From: DATHSY01 sp046729855
GTDB lineage: Bacteria; Actinomycetota; UBA4738; HRBIN12
DNA length: 15,912 nucleotides
Direction of reading: 5' to 3'
NCBI GenBank assembly: GCA_046729855.1
Contig: JBKPHM010000087.1
Coordinates: forward strand, 1-15,912
Below the pieces are notes generated by a model, which searched no databases, had not been told where the DNA came from, and saw only the letters and a program-made list of their open reading frames with translations. The translations under genes were made by a program, and so were the position numbers. Below are positions 6,123 to 12,585 of this stretch, piece by piece. The stretch's first letter is position 1. Every line of letters begins with the position of its first letter.

Positions 6123-8453
6123 GTGATCGACTGGGTCGAGCAGGTCCGTGGCGCGGCCGAGGCCGCGCTCGCACCGGTCGAGGGTGAGCTTGCGGTCCCG
6201 GGCCTGCGCGACTCCGTCGTCATCACCCGCGACCGCTGGGGCGTGCCACACATCTCGGCTTCGAACGACGACGACCTGTTCCTCGCTCAGGGCTTCGTCG
6301 CCGCCTCCGAGCGGCTGTTCCAAATCGACTCGACGCTGCGGCTCGCGAACGGACGGCTCGCGACGATGTTCGCCGACCTCGTCGTGCCGATGGACCGGTT
6401 CGCGCGGATCGTCGGCTGGAACCGCGCCGGGGCCCGCGTCGCCGCAACCTACGACGAGCGCAGCCAGGCGATGGTCTCGTCGTTCCGGCGCGGCGCCGCC
6501 GCGTGGCTAGAGGTGATGCCGGCCAAGCCCATCGAGTACCAGATCCTCGGGCTCGACGCCCAGCTCCCCGAGGACGACGCCTCGTGGGCGGCCTCGTCGG
6601 TGTTCGTAGCGTGGAGCCTGTCCGGCAACTGGGACGAGGAGCTATTGCGGAGCGAGATCGCCGACCGGTTCGGGTGGCCGCTCGTCCGCACGCTGTTCCC
6701 GGATCTGCCGCCACTCGACCCCGCCCTCGTCGCCGGCGCGCGGCCGTCGTCGCTCGACGTGCTCGAGGCGTCACCTCGCGTGCCGCGGGCGCAGGGGTCC
6801 AACAACTGGGTCGTGTCGGGCGAGCGCTCCGCGAGCGGCAAGCCGCTGCTCGCGAACGACCCGCACCTGCTCGTCGCGACGCCGTCGATCTGGTTCGAGG
6901 TGCACCTCACCGCGCCGGGCATCGACGTGTCCGGCGTCTCGTTCCCGTTCGCCCCGGGCGTCGTCATCGGACGGACGGCGCACCACGCATGGGGCCTGAC
7001 GAACGTGGGCGGCGACACCCAGGACGTCTTCGTGGAGGAGCTGGACGACGACGGCACCGCCGCTCGGTTCGACGACGGCTGGGAGCCGCTCGCGATACAT
7101 CGTGAAGAGATCCAGGTGCGCGGTCGCGACGAGGCCGAGGTGCTCGAGGTGCGGGCGACGCGACACGGCCCGCTCCTCGACGGATACCAGCTCGGTCGCA
7201 AGCAGCCGAGGACGGTGCCATTCGAGGACGCTCGGGCGTACGCGCTCTCGTGGGTTGGGTCGGAGCACGCGGTGCTTCCGTCGACGCTCCACGCGATGGC
7301 AACGGCGACGTCGTTCGAGACGTTCCGCGACGCGCTCCGCGGCTGGGAGTGCCCAGGGCTGAACGTGGTGTATGCCGACGTCGATGGGACGATCGGGTAC
7401 CAGTGCACGGGGCTGTACCCCGTGCGGAGGCGAGGTGACGGCACCGTGCCCGTGCCGGGTTGGACCTCGGAGTACGGCTGGGATGGGTTCGTGCCGTTCG
7501 AGGAGCTCCCCTGGAACGTGGACCCGCCCGAGGGGTTCCTGCTCACCGCGAACAACCGGATCCACGACGGATCGTACCCGCACCTGATCGGGGTCGACTT
7601 CGGTCCTCCGTTCCGCGCGCGCCGGATCGCGGAGCGCCTGGCCGAGGTCGAGCGTCACTCGGCCGAGACGTTCGCCTCGATCCAGACCGACGTCGTGTCG
7701 ATCCCGGCCCGCGAGACGGCGAGACACCTGTTGTCGGTCGGGCCGCGGAACGACGAGCACGCGACGGCGATCGCGCTGCTGCGCGACTGGGACGGCGAGC
7801 TCGGCGCCGGTTCTGCGGCCGCCGCCCTGTACGAGTCGTGGTGCGATGCGCTGGCGCGCCGCCTGCTCGCCCCCCGGCTCGGGGAGCGACCGTACGAGCA
7901 CTACTACGCGCACGGCGCGTCGCCCTTCCGGTTCGTCGGACAGGTCCTGCCCGGGCTCCTGTCGAGCACCTCCGGCGAGTGGTTCGGACAGGGCGGCGAC
8001 GCCGCTCGCGACGGCGTGGTCCTCGAGGCGCTCGACGAGGCGCTCGGGGAGCTCCGCGACCGGCTCGGCCCCGACCCATCGGCCTGGCGATGGGGAGCGC
8101 TCCACAAGGTCTCGTTCGCCTCGCCGCTCGCGATGATCGCCGACCTCGCCCCGTTGCTCACCGTCGGGGTCGTCGAGGCAGGCGGCGACGCTCACACGAT
8201 CGCGCAGGCGGCGTTCGAGCCAGGGGCCGGCTTTTCCGTGGACGTCCTCGCGTCCTGGCGGATGATCGTCGACCTCGCGGATCCGGACACCGCGCTGGGC
8301 GTGCACACGACCGGCCAGTCGGGAAACCCGGTCTCCCCGCACTGGAGCGACCAGCTCCCGCTGTGGCGGGACGGTCGGCACCACCCGATGCCGTTCACGC
8401 CCCAGGCCGTCGCCGCAGCCGCGGCGGGCGTCCTCACGATCCGCCCGCGGTAA
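6123..8453 (+). CDS. Penicillin acylase family protein (Ntn hydrolase)
   Basis: This 776-residue protein belongs to the penicillin/cephalosporin/aculeacin/AHL-acylase family, which hydrolyses amide bonds. These enzymes are made as a precursor and cut themselves into alpha and beta chains, exposing an N-terminal Ser. The nucleophile is Ser226 in QGSNNWVVSG, giving an alpha chain of about 225 and a beta chain of about 551 residues. Supporting segments are DRWGVPHISA near the N-terminus, LLANDPHL after the nucleophile, and AHHAWGLTNVGGDTQD. Unlike classical secreted members there is no signal peptide: the N-terminus MIDWVEQVRGAAEAAL is acidic and lacks a hydrophobic core, so it is probably cytosolic. 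The native substrate is unknown; acylated amines or lactones are family precedents. The GTG start follows a TAGGCT element. Confidence 0.92.
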   Translation: MIDWVEQVRGAAEAALAPVEGELAVPGLRDSVVITRDRWGVPHISASNDDDLFLAQGFVAASERLFQIDSTLRLANGRLATMFADLVVPMDRFARIVGWNRAGARVAATYDERSQAMVSSFRRGAAAWLEVMPAKPIEYQILGLDAQLPEDDASWAASSVFVAWSLSGNWDEELLRSEIADRFGWPLVRTLFPDLPPLDPALVAGARPSSLDVLEASPRVPRAQGSNNWVVSGERSASGKPLLANDPHLLVATPSIWFEVHLTAPGIDVSGVSFPFAPGVVIGRTAHHAWGLTNVGGDTQDVFVEELDDDGTAARFDDGWEPLAIHREEIQVRGRDEAEVLEVRATRHGPLLDGYQLGRKQPRTVPFEDARAYALSWVGSEHAVLPSTLHAMATATSFETFRDALRGWECPGLNVVYADVDGTIGYQCTGLYPVRRRGDGTVPVPGWTSEYGWDGFVPFEELPWNVDPPEGFLLTANNRIHDGSYPHLIGVDFGPPFRARRIAERLAEVERHSAETFASIQTDVVSIPARETARHLLSVGPRNDEHATAIALLRDWDGELGAGSAAAALYESWCDALARRLLAPRLGERPYEHYYAHGASPFRFVGQVLPGLLSSTSGEWFGQGGDAARDGVVLEALDEALGELRDRLGPDPSAWRWGALHKVSFASPLAMIADLAPLLTVGVVEAGGDAHTIAQAAFEPGAGFSVDVLASWRMIVDLADPDTALGVHTTGQSGNPVSPHWSDQLPLWRDGRHHPMPFTPQAVAAAAAGVLTIRPR

Positions 8454-8465
8454 CCTGTCGCGGTC

Positions 8466-8711
8466 ATGCCCGAGTCCCGCGGTCGCCAGAAACAGCGCCA
8501 GCGCCGTCGGCCGTACGCGCCGCACCCGCAGCCCAAGCGCCGGAAGGCCAGCCCGCGCTGGTTCGGCGTCCTGGTGCTCGGTCTGATGGCGATCGGCGTG
8601 GGCGTCATCGTGTGGAACTACATGCGTCCCGAAGGCGCCCAGAACGTGTTCCTGTTCTCCGGGCTCGGGGTGATCGCGCTCGGGTTCGCGCTCGCCACCC
8701 AGTGGCGCTGA
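8466..8711 (+). CDS. crgA: Cell division protein CrgA
   Basis: This 81-residue protein has the CrgA layout: a basic cytoplasmic N-terminus (PESRGRQKQRQRRR), the conserved SPRWFGVLVLGLM, transmembrane segments at about 32-52 and 61-78, and the terminal ATQWR (family: ATRWR). CrgA is an actinobacterial septum protein. It is known to bind FtsZ and other divisome proteins in mycobacteria and to inhibit septation in Streptomyces. The ATG lies 12 bp after the acylase stop. No Shine-Dalgarno sequence is seen, but TAACCT (8451-8456) sits 9 nt upstream and could serve as a -10, so it may be expressed separately from the acylase. It is the best taxonomic marker in the window. Confidence 0.93.
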   Translation: MPESRGRQKQRQRRRPYAPHPQPKRRKASPRWFGVLVLGLMAIGVGVIVWNYMRPEGAQNVFLFSGLGVIALGFALATQWR

Positions 8712-8889
8712 TCGAATCACACCACTGTAGTTCTCCACAGCCGGTTCCACAGATGTGAGCAACGCCGGAGCGCCGGAGACACCGATCGCCCTTCCGACAG
8801 CGCGTCCGCCCACCCATGGGGAAAGAGCCACGTCTCGGCGCGTCCAGCCTGTGGAAAACCGGTGGAAAGCGTGTGGGCGGTCGGACCGG
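8712..8889. other. Convergent intergenic region with DnaA-box-like motifs
   Basis: This 178-bp gap lies between the 3' ends of crgA and the zinc-ribbon gene. I see no gene or clear terminator. It holds a cluster of TCCACA-type words: TTCTCCACA (8731-8739), GGTTCCACA (8743-8751) and, on the minus strand, TTTTCCACA (8850-8858) and CTTTCCACC (8861-8869). TTTTCCACA fits the relaxed DnaA box TTWTNCACA, and the first differs at one position. CCGGTTCCACAG (8741-8752) and the minus-strand CCGGTTTTCCACAG (8849-8862) are near-copies in inverted orientation. No AT-rich unwinding element is visible. Confidence 0.4.
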
Positions 8890-9141
8890 CTACGCGGACG
8901 GCCGTCGCTCGATGGACATTGGCTCCCCGCAGTGACGGGGCACCTGGAGCTCGCCGAGCCTGGTGATCCGGAACTCCGTCCCACACTCGCCGCATACCAG
9001 GTAGACCTCGAGGTCCTCGACGTCCTCGACGTCGGGCGCCCGCCTCGGACCCCCACCCGAAACCGCCCGCAGCCCCGTAATCCCGATCCAGGCGATGACG
9101 ACGCCCATCGCGACCGCCGTCAGGATCACCCACCAGCTCAT
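8890..9141 (-). CDS. Small membrane-anchored zinc-ribbon-like protein
   Basis: This 83-residue protein has one N-terminal transmembrane segment (about 3-25, WWVILTAVAMGVVIAWIG), an acidic linker (PDVEDVEDLE) and a compact C-terminal knuckle with C50-G-E-C53 and H70-C71 in PRHCGEPM. The two halves could bind one metal as Cys-Cys plus His/Cys. That arrangement is common in short zinc-ribbon modules, though only three cysteines are present. The ATG at 9141 begins the hydrophobic segment directly. No SD is obvious, but TAGACT on the minus strand (9174-9179) could be a distant -10. I do not recognise a named family; function is unknown. Confidence 0.7.
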   Translation of the reverse strand: MSWWVILTAVAMGVVIAWIGITGLRAVSGGGPRRAPDVEDVEDLEVYLVCGECGTEFRITRLGELQVPRHCGEPMSIERRPSA

Positions 9142-9238
9142 CCGGGCCTGCCCTCGCCCCCCTGCCTGCCACGAGTCTACGAAGGCGATGCTCGACGAGA
9201 GGGTCGTCTAGGGACGCTCCGGCACAACCCACCACGGC

Positions 9239-9261
9239 GAGAGGGCCACGGCGGCCCTCTC
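9239..9261 (+). promoter_or_regulatory. Perfect 9-bp hairpin in the gdhA upstream region
   Basis: GAGAGGGCC (9239-9247) pairs perfectly with GGCCCTCTC (9253-9261) across a 5-nt loop (ACGGC). It lies 75 bp before the gdhA start in a 194-bp gap (9142-9335) between divergent genes. There is no T-run, so it is not a classical terminator and does not follow a gene end. It may be an mRNA leader structure or a protein-binding dyad. I recognise no known riboswitch. Confidence 0.5.
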
Positions 9262-9322
9262 CGCGTCCTCGCCGACGCATGCCAGAATCTCTGTCCGCAG
9301 CGGTTCACCTGCCCTCACCTGG

Positions 9323-9328
9323 AAGGAG
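9323..9328 (+). promoter_or_regulatory. Shine-Dalgarno site that fixes the gdhA start
   Basis: AAGGAG lies 7 nt before ATG 9336. An earlier in-frame ATG at 9279 would add 19 residues unlike the family and would place this site inside the coding sequence, so 9336 is preferred. Confidence 0.85.
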
Positions 9329-9335
9329 ATGCCCG

Positions 9336-10574
9336 ATGGGTGCGTACGAGGCTGTGGAGGGCTTCTTCGAAGCGGCCGCCGACCGGCTCTCGCTGGAGCC
9401 CTCGATCCGAACGATCCTGGCGTCGCACCAGCGCCAGCTGACGGTCCAGGTACGCGTACCGATGGACGACGGGACGTTCGCCGCGTTCGAGGGCTACCGC
9501 GTCCAGCACAACAACGCTCGCGGTCCGTTCAAAGGCGGCCTTCGGTTCCACCAGACCGTCTCGCTCGATGAGTTCCGCTGCTTCTCGGCCCTGATGACGT
9601 GGAAGTGCTCGCTCCTCGACATCCCATACGGCGGCGGCAAGGGAGGAGTGGCGGTCGATCCGAAGAAGCTCTCGGAGGACGAGATCGAGCGGCTATCGAG
9701 GTCGTTCATCCGCGAGATCGCTCCCGTGATCGGGCCGCGCATCGACATCCCGGCGCCGGACGTGAACACCAGCGCGCGTGAGATGGCCTGGATGGTCGAC
9801 GAGTTCGAACGGATCACGGGCGACGGCGACGCGTTCGCCGTGTTGACCGGCAAGCCGATCGCGCTCGGCGGCTCCCTCGGGCGCGAACAGGCCACGGGGC
9901 GCGGCGGCCTGATCTGCCTGGACCGGATCGCGCATCACGGCGGCTGGACACGAGAGAAGATCGGGATCGCGGTCGAGGGCTACGGCAACGCCGCCTCGTG
10001 GTTCTCGATCCTCGCGACGCGACTCGGCTACCGCATCGTGGCGGTCTCCGATACAGGCGGTGGGATTCACAACCCCGAGGGGCTCGATCCGAGAGCGGTC
10101 CTGGACCACAAGCGGGACACCGGCAGCGTCCATGGCTTCAAGCACGCCGACGACATCGCCGGCGAGGACATCATCGCGCTGGACTGCGAGGTCCTGGTCC
10201 CGGCCGCGATGGAAGAACACATCCGCGACGACAACGCCGACTCGGTAAAGGCGAACCTGGTCCTGGAGGTCGCGAACTACCCGACGACGCCGAAGGCCGA
10301 CGACCTGCTGACGGCCCGCGGCGTAACGGTGATCCCGGACATCCTGGCTAGCGCCGGCGGCGTCGTGGTGTCCTACCTGGAGTGGGTCCAGAACCTTCAG
10401 CGTGAACGGTGGACGGAGGAGCGGGTCAACCAGCGCCTCGCCGACCTGACGAACGTGGCGACCGACGACGTGCTCGCTCGGGCGCACGCCAGCGGCATCA
10501 CGCACCGCGAGGCTGCGTACGGGATCGCGGTCGAGCGGGTCGCCGAGGCCGAGCGCCTGCGCGGCCGCTGGTAG
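9336..10574 (+). CDS. gdhA: Glu/Leu/Phe/Val dehydrogenase (glutamate dehydrogenase type)
   Basis: This 412-residue enzyme interconverts glutamate (or a related amino acid) and the 2-oxo acid plus ammonia, using NAD(P). The substrate domain holds GPFKGGLRFH (K66), MTWKCSLLDIPYGGGKGG (K90 and catalytic K102) and DIPAPDVNT (D142). The coenzyme domain holds GGSLGREQATGRG (178-190) and the Rossmann turn EGYGNAAS (214-221). The length fits hexameric GDH. A normally conserved loop, EGAN-x-PTTPEAD, reads EVANYPTTPKAD (311-322), changing Gly to Val and Glu to Lys. Coenzyme and substrate specificity cannot be settled by eye; Leu or Phe dehydrogenase is less likely at this length. The gene appears monocistronic, with a strong SD and a hairpin after it. 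Confidence 0.92.
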   Translation: MGAYEAVEGFFEAAADRLSLEPSIRTILASHQRQLTVQVRVPMDDGTFAAFEGYRVQHNNARGPFKGGLRFHQTVSLDEFRCFSALMTWKCSLLDIPYGGGKGGVAVDPKKLSEDEIERLSRSFIREIAPVIGPRIDIPAPDVNTSAREMAWMVDEFERITGDGDAFAVLTGKPIALGGSLGREQATGRGGLICLDRIAHHGGWTREKIGIAVEGYGNAASWFSILATRLGYRIVAVSDTGGGIHNPEGLDPRAVLDHKRDTGSVHGFKHADDIAGEDIIALDCEVLVPAAMEEHIRDDNADSVKANLVLEVANYPTTPKADDLLTARGVTVIPDILASAGGVVVSYLEWVQNLQRERWTEERVNQRLADLTNVATDDVLARAHASGITHREAAYGIAVERVAEAERLRGRW

Positions 10575-10590
10575 CCACCCAGATCTACCC

Positions 10591-10615
10591 CCCCTCGGCG
10601 GAACCTCCGGAGGGG
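10591..10615 (+). terminator. Possible terminator-like hairpin after gdhA
   Basis: CCCCTC (10591-10596) can pair with GAGGGG (10610-10615), with GG/CC pairing possible inside the 13-nt loop. It starts 16 bp after the gdhA stop and has no T-run, so any termination would be non-canonical. It overlaps the -35 region of the candidate sigma-gene promoter. Confidence 0.35.
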
Positions 10616-10628
10616 AGCTCCGCGTCTT
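10600..10628 (+). promoter_or_regulatory. Candidate ECF-type promoter of the sigma operon
   Basis: GGAACC (10600-10605), a 17-nt spacer and CGTCTT (10623-10628) resemble the GGAAC / CGTC pattern used by many actinobacterial ECF sigma factors. The -10 ends 10 nt before ATG 10639, which predicts a very short leader; no SD is present. Its position directly before an ECF gene fits the usual autoregulation. Confidence 0.5.
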
Positions 10629-10638
10629 CGGCTGTGAG

Positions 10639-11166
10639 ATGGCGGAGGGAACGCTGACGCGGCCGGCGCGCCGGGAGGACGCAGGGGCGGGCGGCCGGAT
10701 GGAGGACCTGTATCGGGCGCACGCCGCCGACGCGCTCCGCCTGGCCTACCTCATGACGGGCGATCGGTCGCTCGCCGAGGACCTGGCCCAGGACGCGTTC
10801 GTGAAGGTGTTCGGCCGGTTCCACGACCTGCGGAACCCCCACGCCTTCTGGTGGTACCTGCGCCGGACGATCGTGAACCTGTCGCGCTCGCACTTCCGGC
10901 ACCGGGCTGTCGAGCGCTCGTGGTTGGCGAAGCAGACGGCGGACGAGGCCGCGCCGCTCGGGCCCGATCCGGGCGAGCGCGACCGGATGCGGCGGGCGCT
11001 GCTGAGGCTCCGGCCGGAGCAGCGAGCCGCGATCGTCCTCCGCTATTACGAGGACCTGAGCGAGGCGGACACGGCCGAGGCACTCGGCGTCGCGCGAGGC
11101 ACCGTGAAGTCGATGGTCTCGCGCGGGATGGACCGCCTGCGGGAGGAGTTGAGCCGCGATGGCTGA
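10639..11166 (+). CDS. ECF RNA polymerase sigma factor, SigE-type actinobacterial family
   Basis: This 175-residue sigma-70-family protein has only regions 2 and 4. Region 2 spans about 22-90, with LYRAHAADALRLAYLMTGD, the AEDLAQDAFVKVF segment and WWYLRRTIVNLSR. Region 4 spans about 115-172, with LRLRPEQRAAIVLRYYEDLSEADTAEALG followed by the helix-turn-helix VARGTVKSMVSRGMDRLREEL (each in part). It would direct RNA polymerase to a small regulon in response to an envelope or stress signal. The start could instead be ATG 10699, which still keeps region 2 nearly whole. I keep 10639 because it fits the promoter geometry. The gene overlaps the next by 8 bp, as sigma/anti-sigma pairs often do. Confidence 0.92.
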   Translation: MAEGTLTRPARREDAGAGGRMEDLYRAHAADALRLAYLMTGDRSLAEDLAQDAFVKVFGRFHDLRNPHAFWWYLRRTIVNLSRSHFRHRAVERSWLAKQTADEAAPLGPDPGERDRMRRALLRLRPEQRAAIVLRYYEDLSEADTAEALGVARGTVKSMVSRGMDRLREELSRDG

Positions 11167-11851
11167 GTACGAGGGAAGGATCGCGCAGCTGCTCCGCGAG
11201 GTCGCGGGTGAGATGCCGGTCGACCCGGAGCTCGAGCGCCGGACGCTCCGCCGTTCCCGCCGCCGTCGGGCGCTCAACGCCGGAGCCGGCGTGGCCCTCG
11301 CCGCGGTCCTCGTCCTCGGCTCCGTCGCCGGGCTGCGTATCGTCGGGACCGGCGAGCCGAACGTCCCCGCTCACCCCACCGGGCCGGCCGACACGACGTC
11401 GGCGAGCCCGGACGCCCTGCCGGACGCAGTCGAAGCGACCCGAGATCGGATCCTGGACGCGGTTGCGGCCGGGGACTTCGAGGCACTCGGGGACCTGATC
11501 GACCCGATGACCTTCGCGTACAACTTCAGCGACGGCTCCAACCCGATCCCGGAGTGGAGTCAGGACCCCTCGGTGCTCGAGCCGATCCCGCAGCTCTTCG
11601 AGATGCCCTTCTTCGTCACGGAGCCCATCGAGGCGCCGGATGGGTTCCTCGGAGAGTTCTACCAATGGCCGTACCTGATGGAACCTGGTTCGCTCGAGGA
11701 TGTGACCGACGGCGAGCGCGCCGACCTGCACACGCTCGGGTTGACGGATGCGGACATCGAGCAGATGCAGCAGTCCGGCAGCTACCTCGGACCGCGAGTC
11801 GTTATCCGCGCGGACGGTCTGTGGACCGCCTACGTGACCGGGGGCGACTGA
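11159..11851 (+). CDS. Single-pass membrane protein, putative anti-sigma factor
   Basis: This 230-residue protein starts inside the sigma gene (8-bp overlap) with GGAGGAG at 11142-11148. A cytoplasmic N-terminus of about 38 residues (IAQLLREVAGEMPVDPELERRTL, in part) ends in an Arg-rich stop-transfer stretch. One transmembrane helix follows (about 41-62), then a Thr/Ser/Pro linker and an extracytoplasmic domain of about 140 residues that I do not recognise. Topology and position fit a regulator of the sigma factor. However, it lacks the H-x3-C-x2-C zinc motif of classical ZAS anti-sigma factors, so the assignment rests on context. Its last 22 bp overlap the convergent SRPBCC gene. Confidence 0.75.
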   Translation: MAEYEGRIAQLLREVAGEMPVDPELERRTLRRSRRRRALNAGAGVALAAVLVLGSVAGLRIVGTGEPNVPAHPTGPADTTSASPDALPDAVEATRDRILDAVAAGDFEALGDLIDPMTFAYNFSDGSNPIPEWSQDPSVLEPIPQLFEMPFFVTEPIEAPDGFLGEFYQWPYLMEPGSLEDVTDGERADLHTLGLTDADIEQMQQSGSYLGPRVVIRADGLWTAYVTGGD

Positions 11852-12213
11852 GCGGCGGCGAGTCGCCTCATCGTTCGACGCGCGATCGGAACGTAGGCGA
11901 GCGCGAGCGGCGCGGGCGCGCTGACCACGACGCCGGCGAGCCCCTCCGCGATCTCGTGTTCGAGCCGGAGGCGGATCGGCCCGACGGCGATCACGCGGAT
12001 CCATCGGCCGGCGGGTTCGTCCACGTCGACGACCTCGAACCGCACGGCGACACCGAGACGCGTCAGCACGACGCCGTCCGTCCCGGGCTTGAGCGGGCCC
12101 GACGCCCGGACGTCCGCGGCGCCGAGCCACTCGGGCCACCGTTCGGGGTCGCGGCAGCGAGCCCAGATGTCGTACTTGCTGGCCGCACCCCTCCGGCGCA
12201 CGCGGACGATCAT
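11830..12213 (-). CDS. SRPBCC (START/polyketide-cyclase-like) family protein
   Basis: This 127-residue protein fits a short SRPBCC fold: an N-terminal KYDIWARCRDPERWPEWLG, like the family's vWa.l.D...wp.W pattern, then GPLKPGTDGVV, VRFEVVDVDEPAGRW and IRLRLEHEIAEG, and a C-terminal helix. Such proteins bind hydrophobic ligands in a deep pocket; no catalytic residues can be named. ATG 12213 lies 10 bp after the stop of the ribbon-helix-helix gene, so the two are probably co-transcribed and share the operator upstream of that gene. A GTG at 12201 is an alternative start. The 3' end overlaps the putative anti-sigma gene by 22 bp on the other strand. Confidence 0.72.
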   Translation of the reverse strand: MIVRVRRRGAASKYDIWARCRDPERWPEWLGAADVRASGPLKPGTDGVVLTRLGVAVRFEVVDVDEPAGRWIRVIAVGPIRLRLEHEIAEGLAGVVVSAPAPLALAYVPIARRTMRRLAAAQSPPVT

Positions 12214-12223
12214 CGCCGCGGCG

Positions 12224-12556
12224 TTACGCGCGTCCCTCGAGGAACCGCTCGATCAGCCCTCGAGTGACGGCGGCCATCGTGAAGCCGTTGTTCGTGGACC
12301 ACTTCCGCAACCGTGAGTGGAGCTCGGTCGGGAGACGGATGACGAGCGGCTGGTTCGGCTGACCGGGCGGCGACGACCCCTGCGGGACGTTCAGGGGAGC
12401 CGGCGGGTCGCTGAGAAAGACCGTCGGGGCGGGGCACATCCCGACGGTGCCGGTCAGCAGCGCCTTCAGGACGACGTCCCGTTCGGCAGGCTCGAGGCCG
12501 TCGAGGGCCTTGAGCAGCAGGTCCGCCGGCTCGTGGGATCGGGGTTGTTCAACCAT
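12224..12556 (-). CDS. Ribbon-helix-helix transcriptional regulator
   Basis: The C-terminal 40 residues of this 110-residue protein form a standard ribbon-helix-helix unit: the strand PLVIRLP (70-76), helix A TELHSRLRKWSTNNG and helix B TMAAVTRGLIERFLEG. Such proteins dimerise and insert the paired strands into the major groove, usually as arrays on repeated operators. The N-terminal part (12-36, LLLKALDGLEPAERDVVLKALL, in part) is helical and may mediate oligomerisation; a Pro-rich linker separates the two. No toxin gene follows, only the SRPBCC gene, so this is not an obvious antitoxin. There is no SD before ATG 12556. Three ATATCG repeats lie directly upstream, suggesting autoregulation. 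Confidence 0.82.
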   Translation of the reverse strand: MVEQPRSHEPADLLLKALDGLEPAERDVVLKALLTGTVGMCPAPTVFLSDPPAPLNVPQGSSPPGQPNQPLVIRLPTELHSRLRKWSTNNGFTMAAVTRGLIERFLEGRA

Positions 12557-12557
12557 G

Positions 12558-12585
12558 CGATATACGTCCGATATCGCACGATATC
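12558..12585 (-). promoter_or_regulatory. Triple ATATCG repeat, candidate RHH operator/promoter
   Basis: Read on the minus strand, ATATCG occurs three times within 28 bp, at 12579-12584, 12569-12574 and 12558-12563 (CGATAT on the plus strand). The offsets are 10 and 11 bp, one helical turn each. The first two sit in perfect GATATC palindromes; the last is GTATATC and ends 1 nt before the RHH start codon. The block is strikingly AT-rich for this DNA and contains TATCGT, a TANNNT-type -10. Phased short repeats are the usual operator form for ribbon-helix-helix proteins. Confidence 0.6.

Noticed and set aside
8712..8889. The DnaA-box-like gap as the chromosomal origin itself
   Set aside because: Too short, convergent, no AT-rich element and no dnaA/dnaN; kept only as a DnaA-box-like cluster.
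6771..9056. A 761-codon open frame on the minus strand across the acylase, crgA and the gap
   Set aside because: It spans two real genes and a non-coding gap without any domain; the composition is that of an antisense shadow.
9279..9335. Upstream ATG start for gdhA
   Set aside because: It would include the SD site within the coding region and add residues unlike the family; ATG 9336 is better supported.
12224..12556. RHH gene as the antitoxin of a toxin-antitoxin pair
   Set aside because: The co-transcribed partner is SRPBCC-like, not a RelE, PIN or other toxin fold, and there is no small toxin gene nearby.
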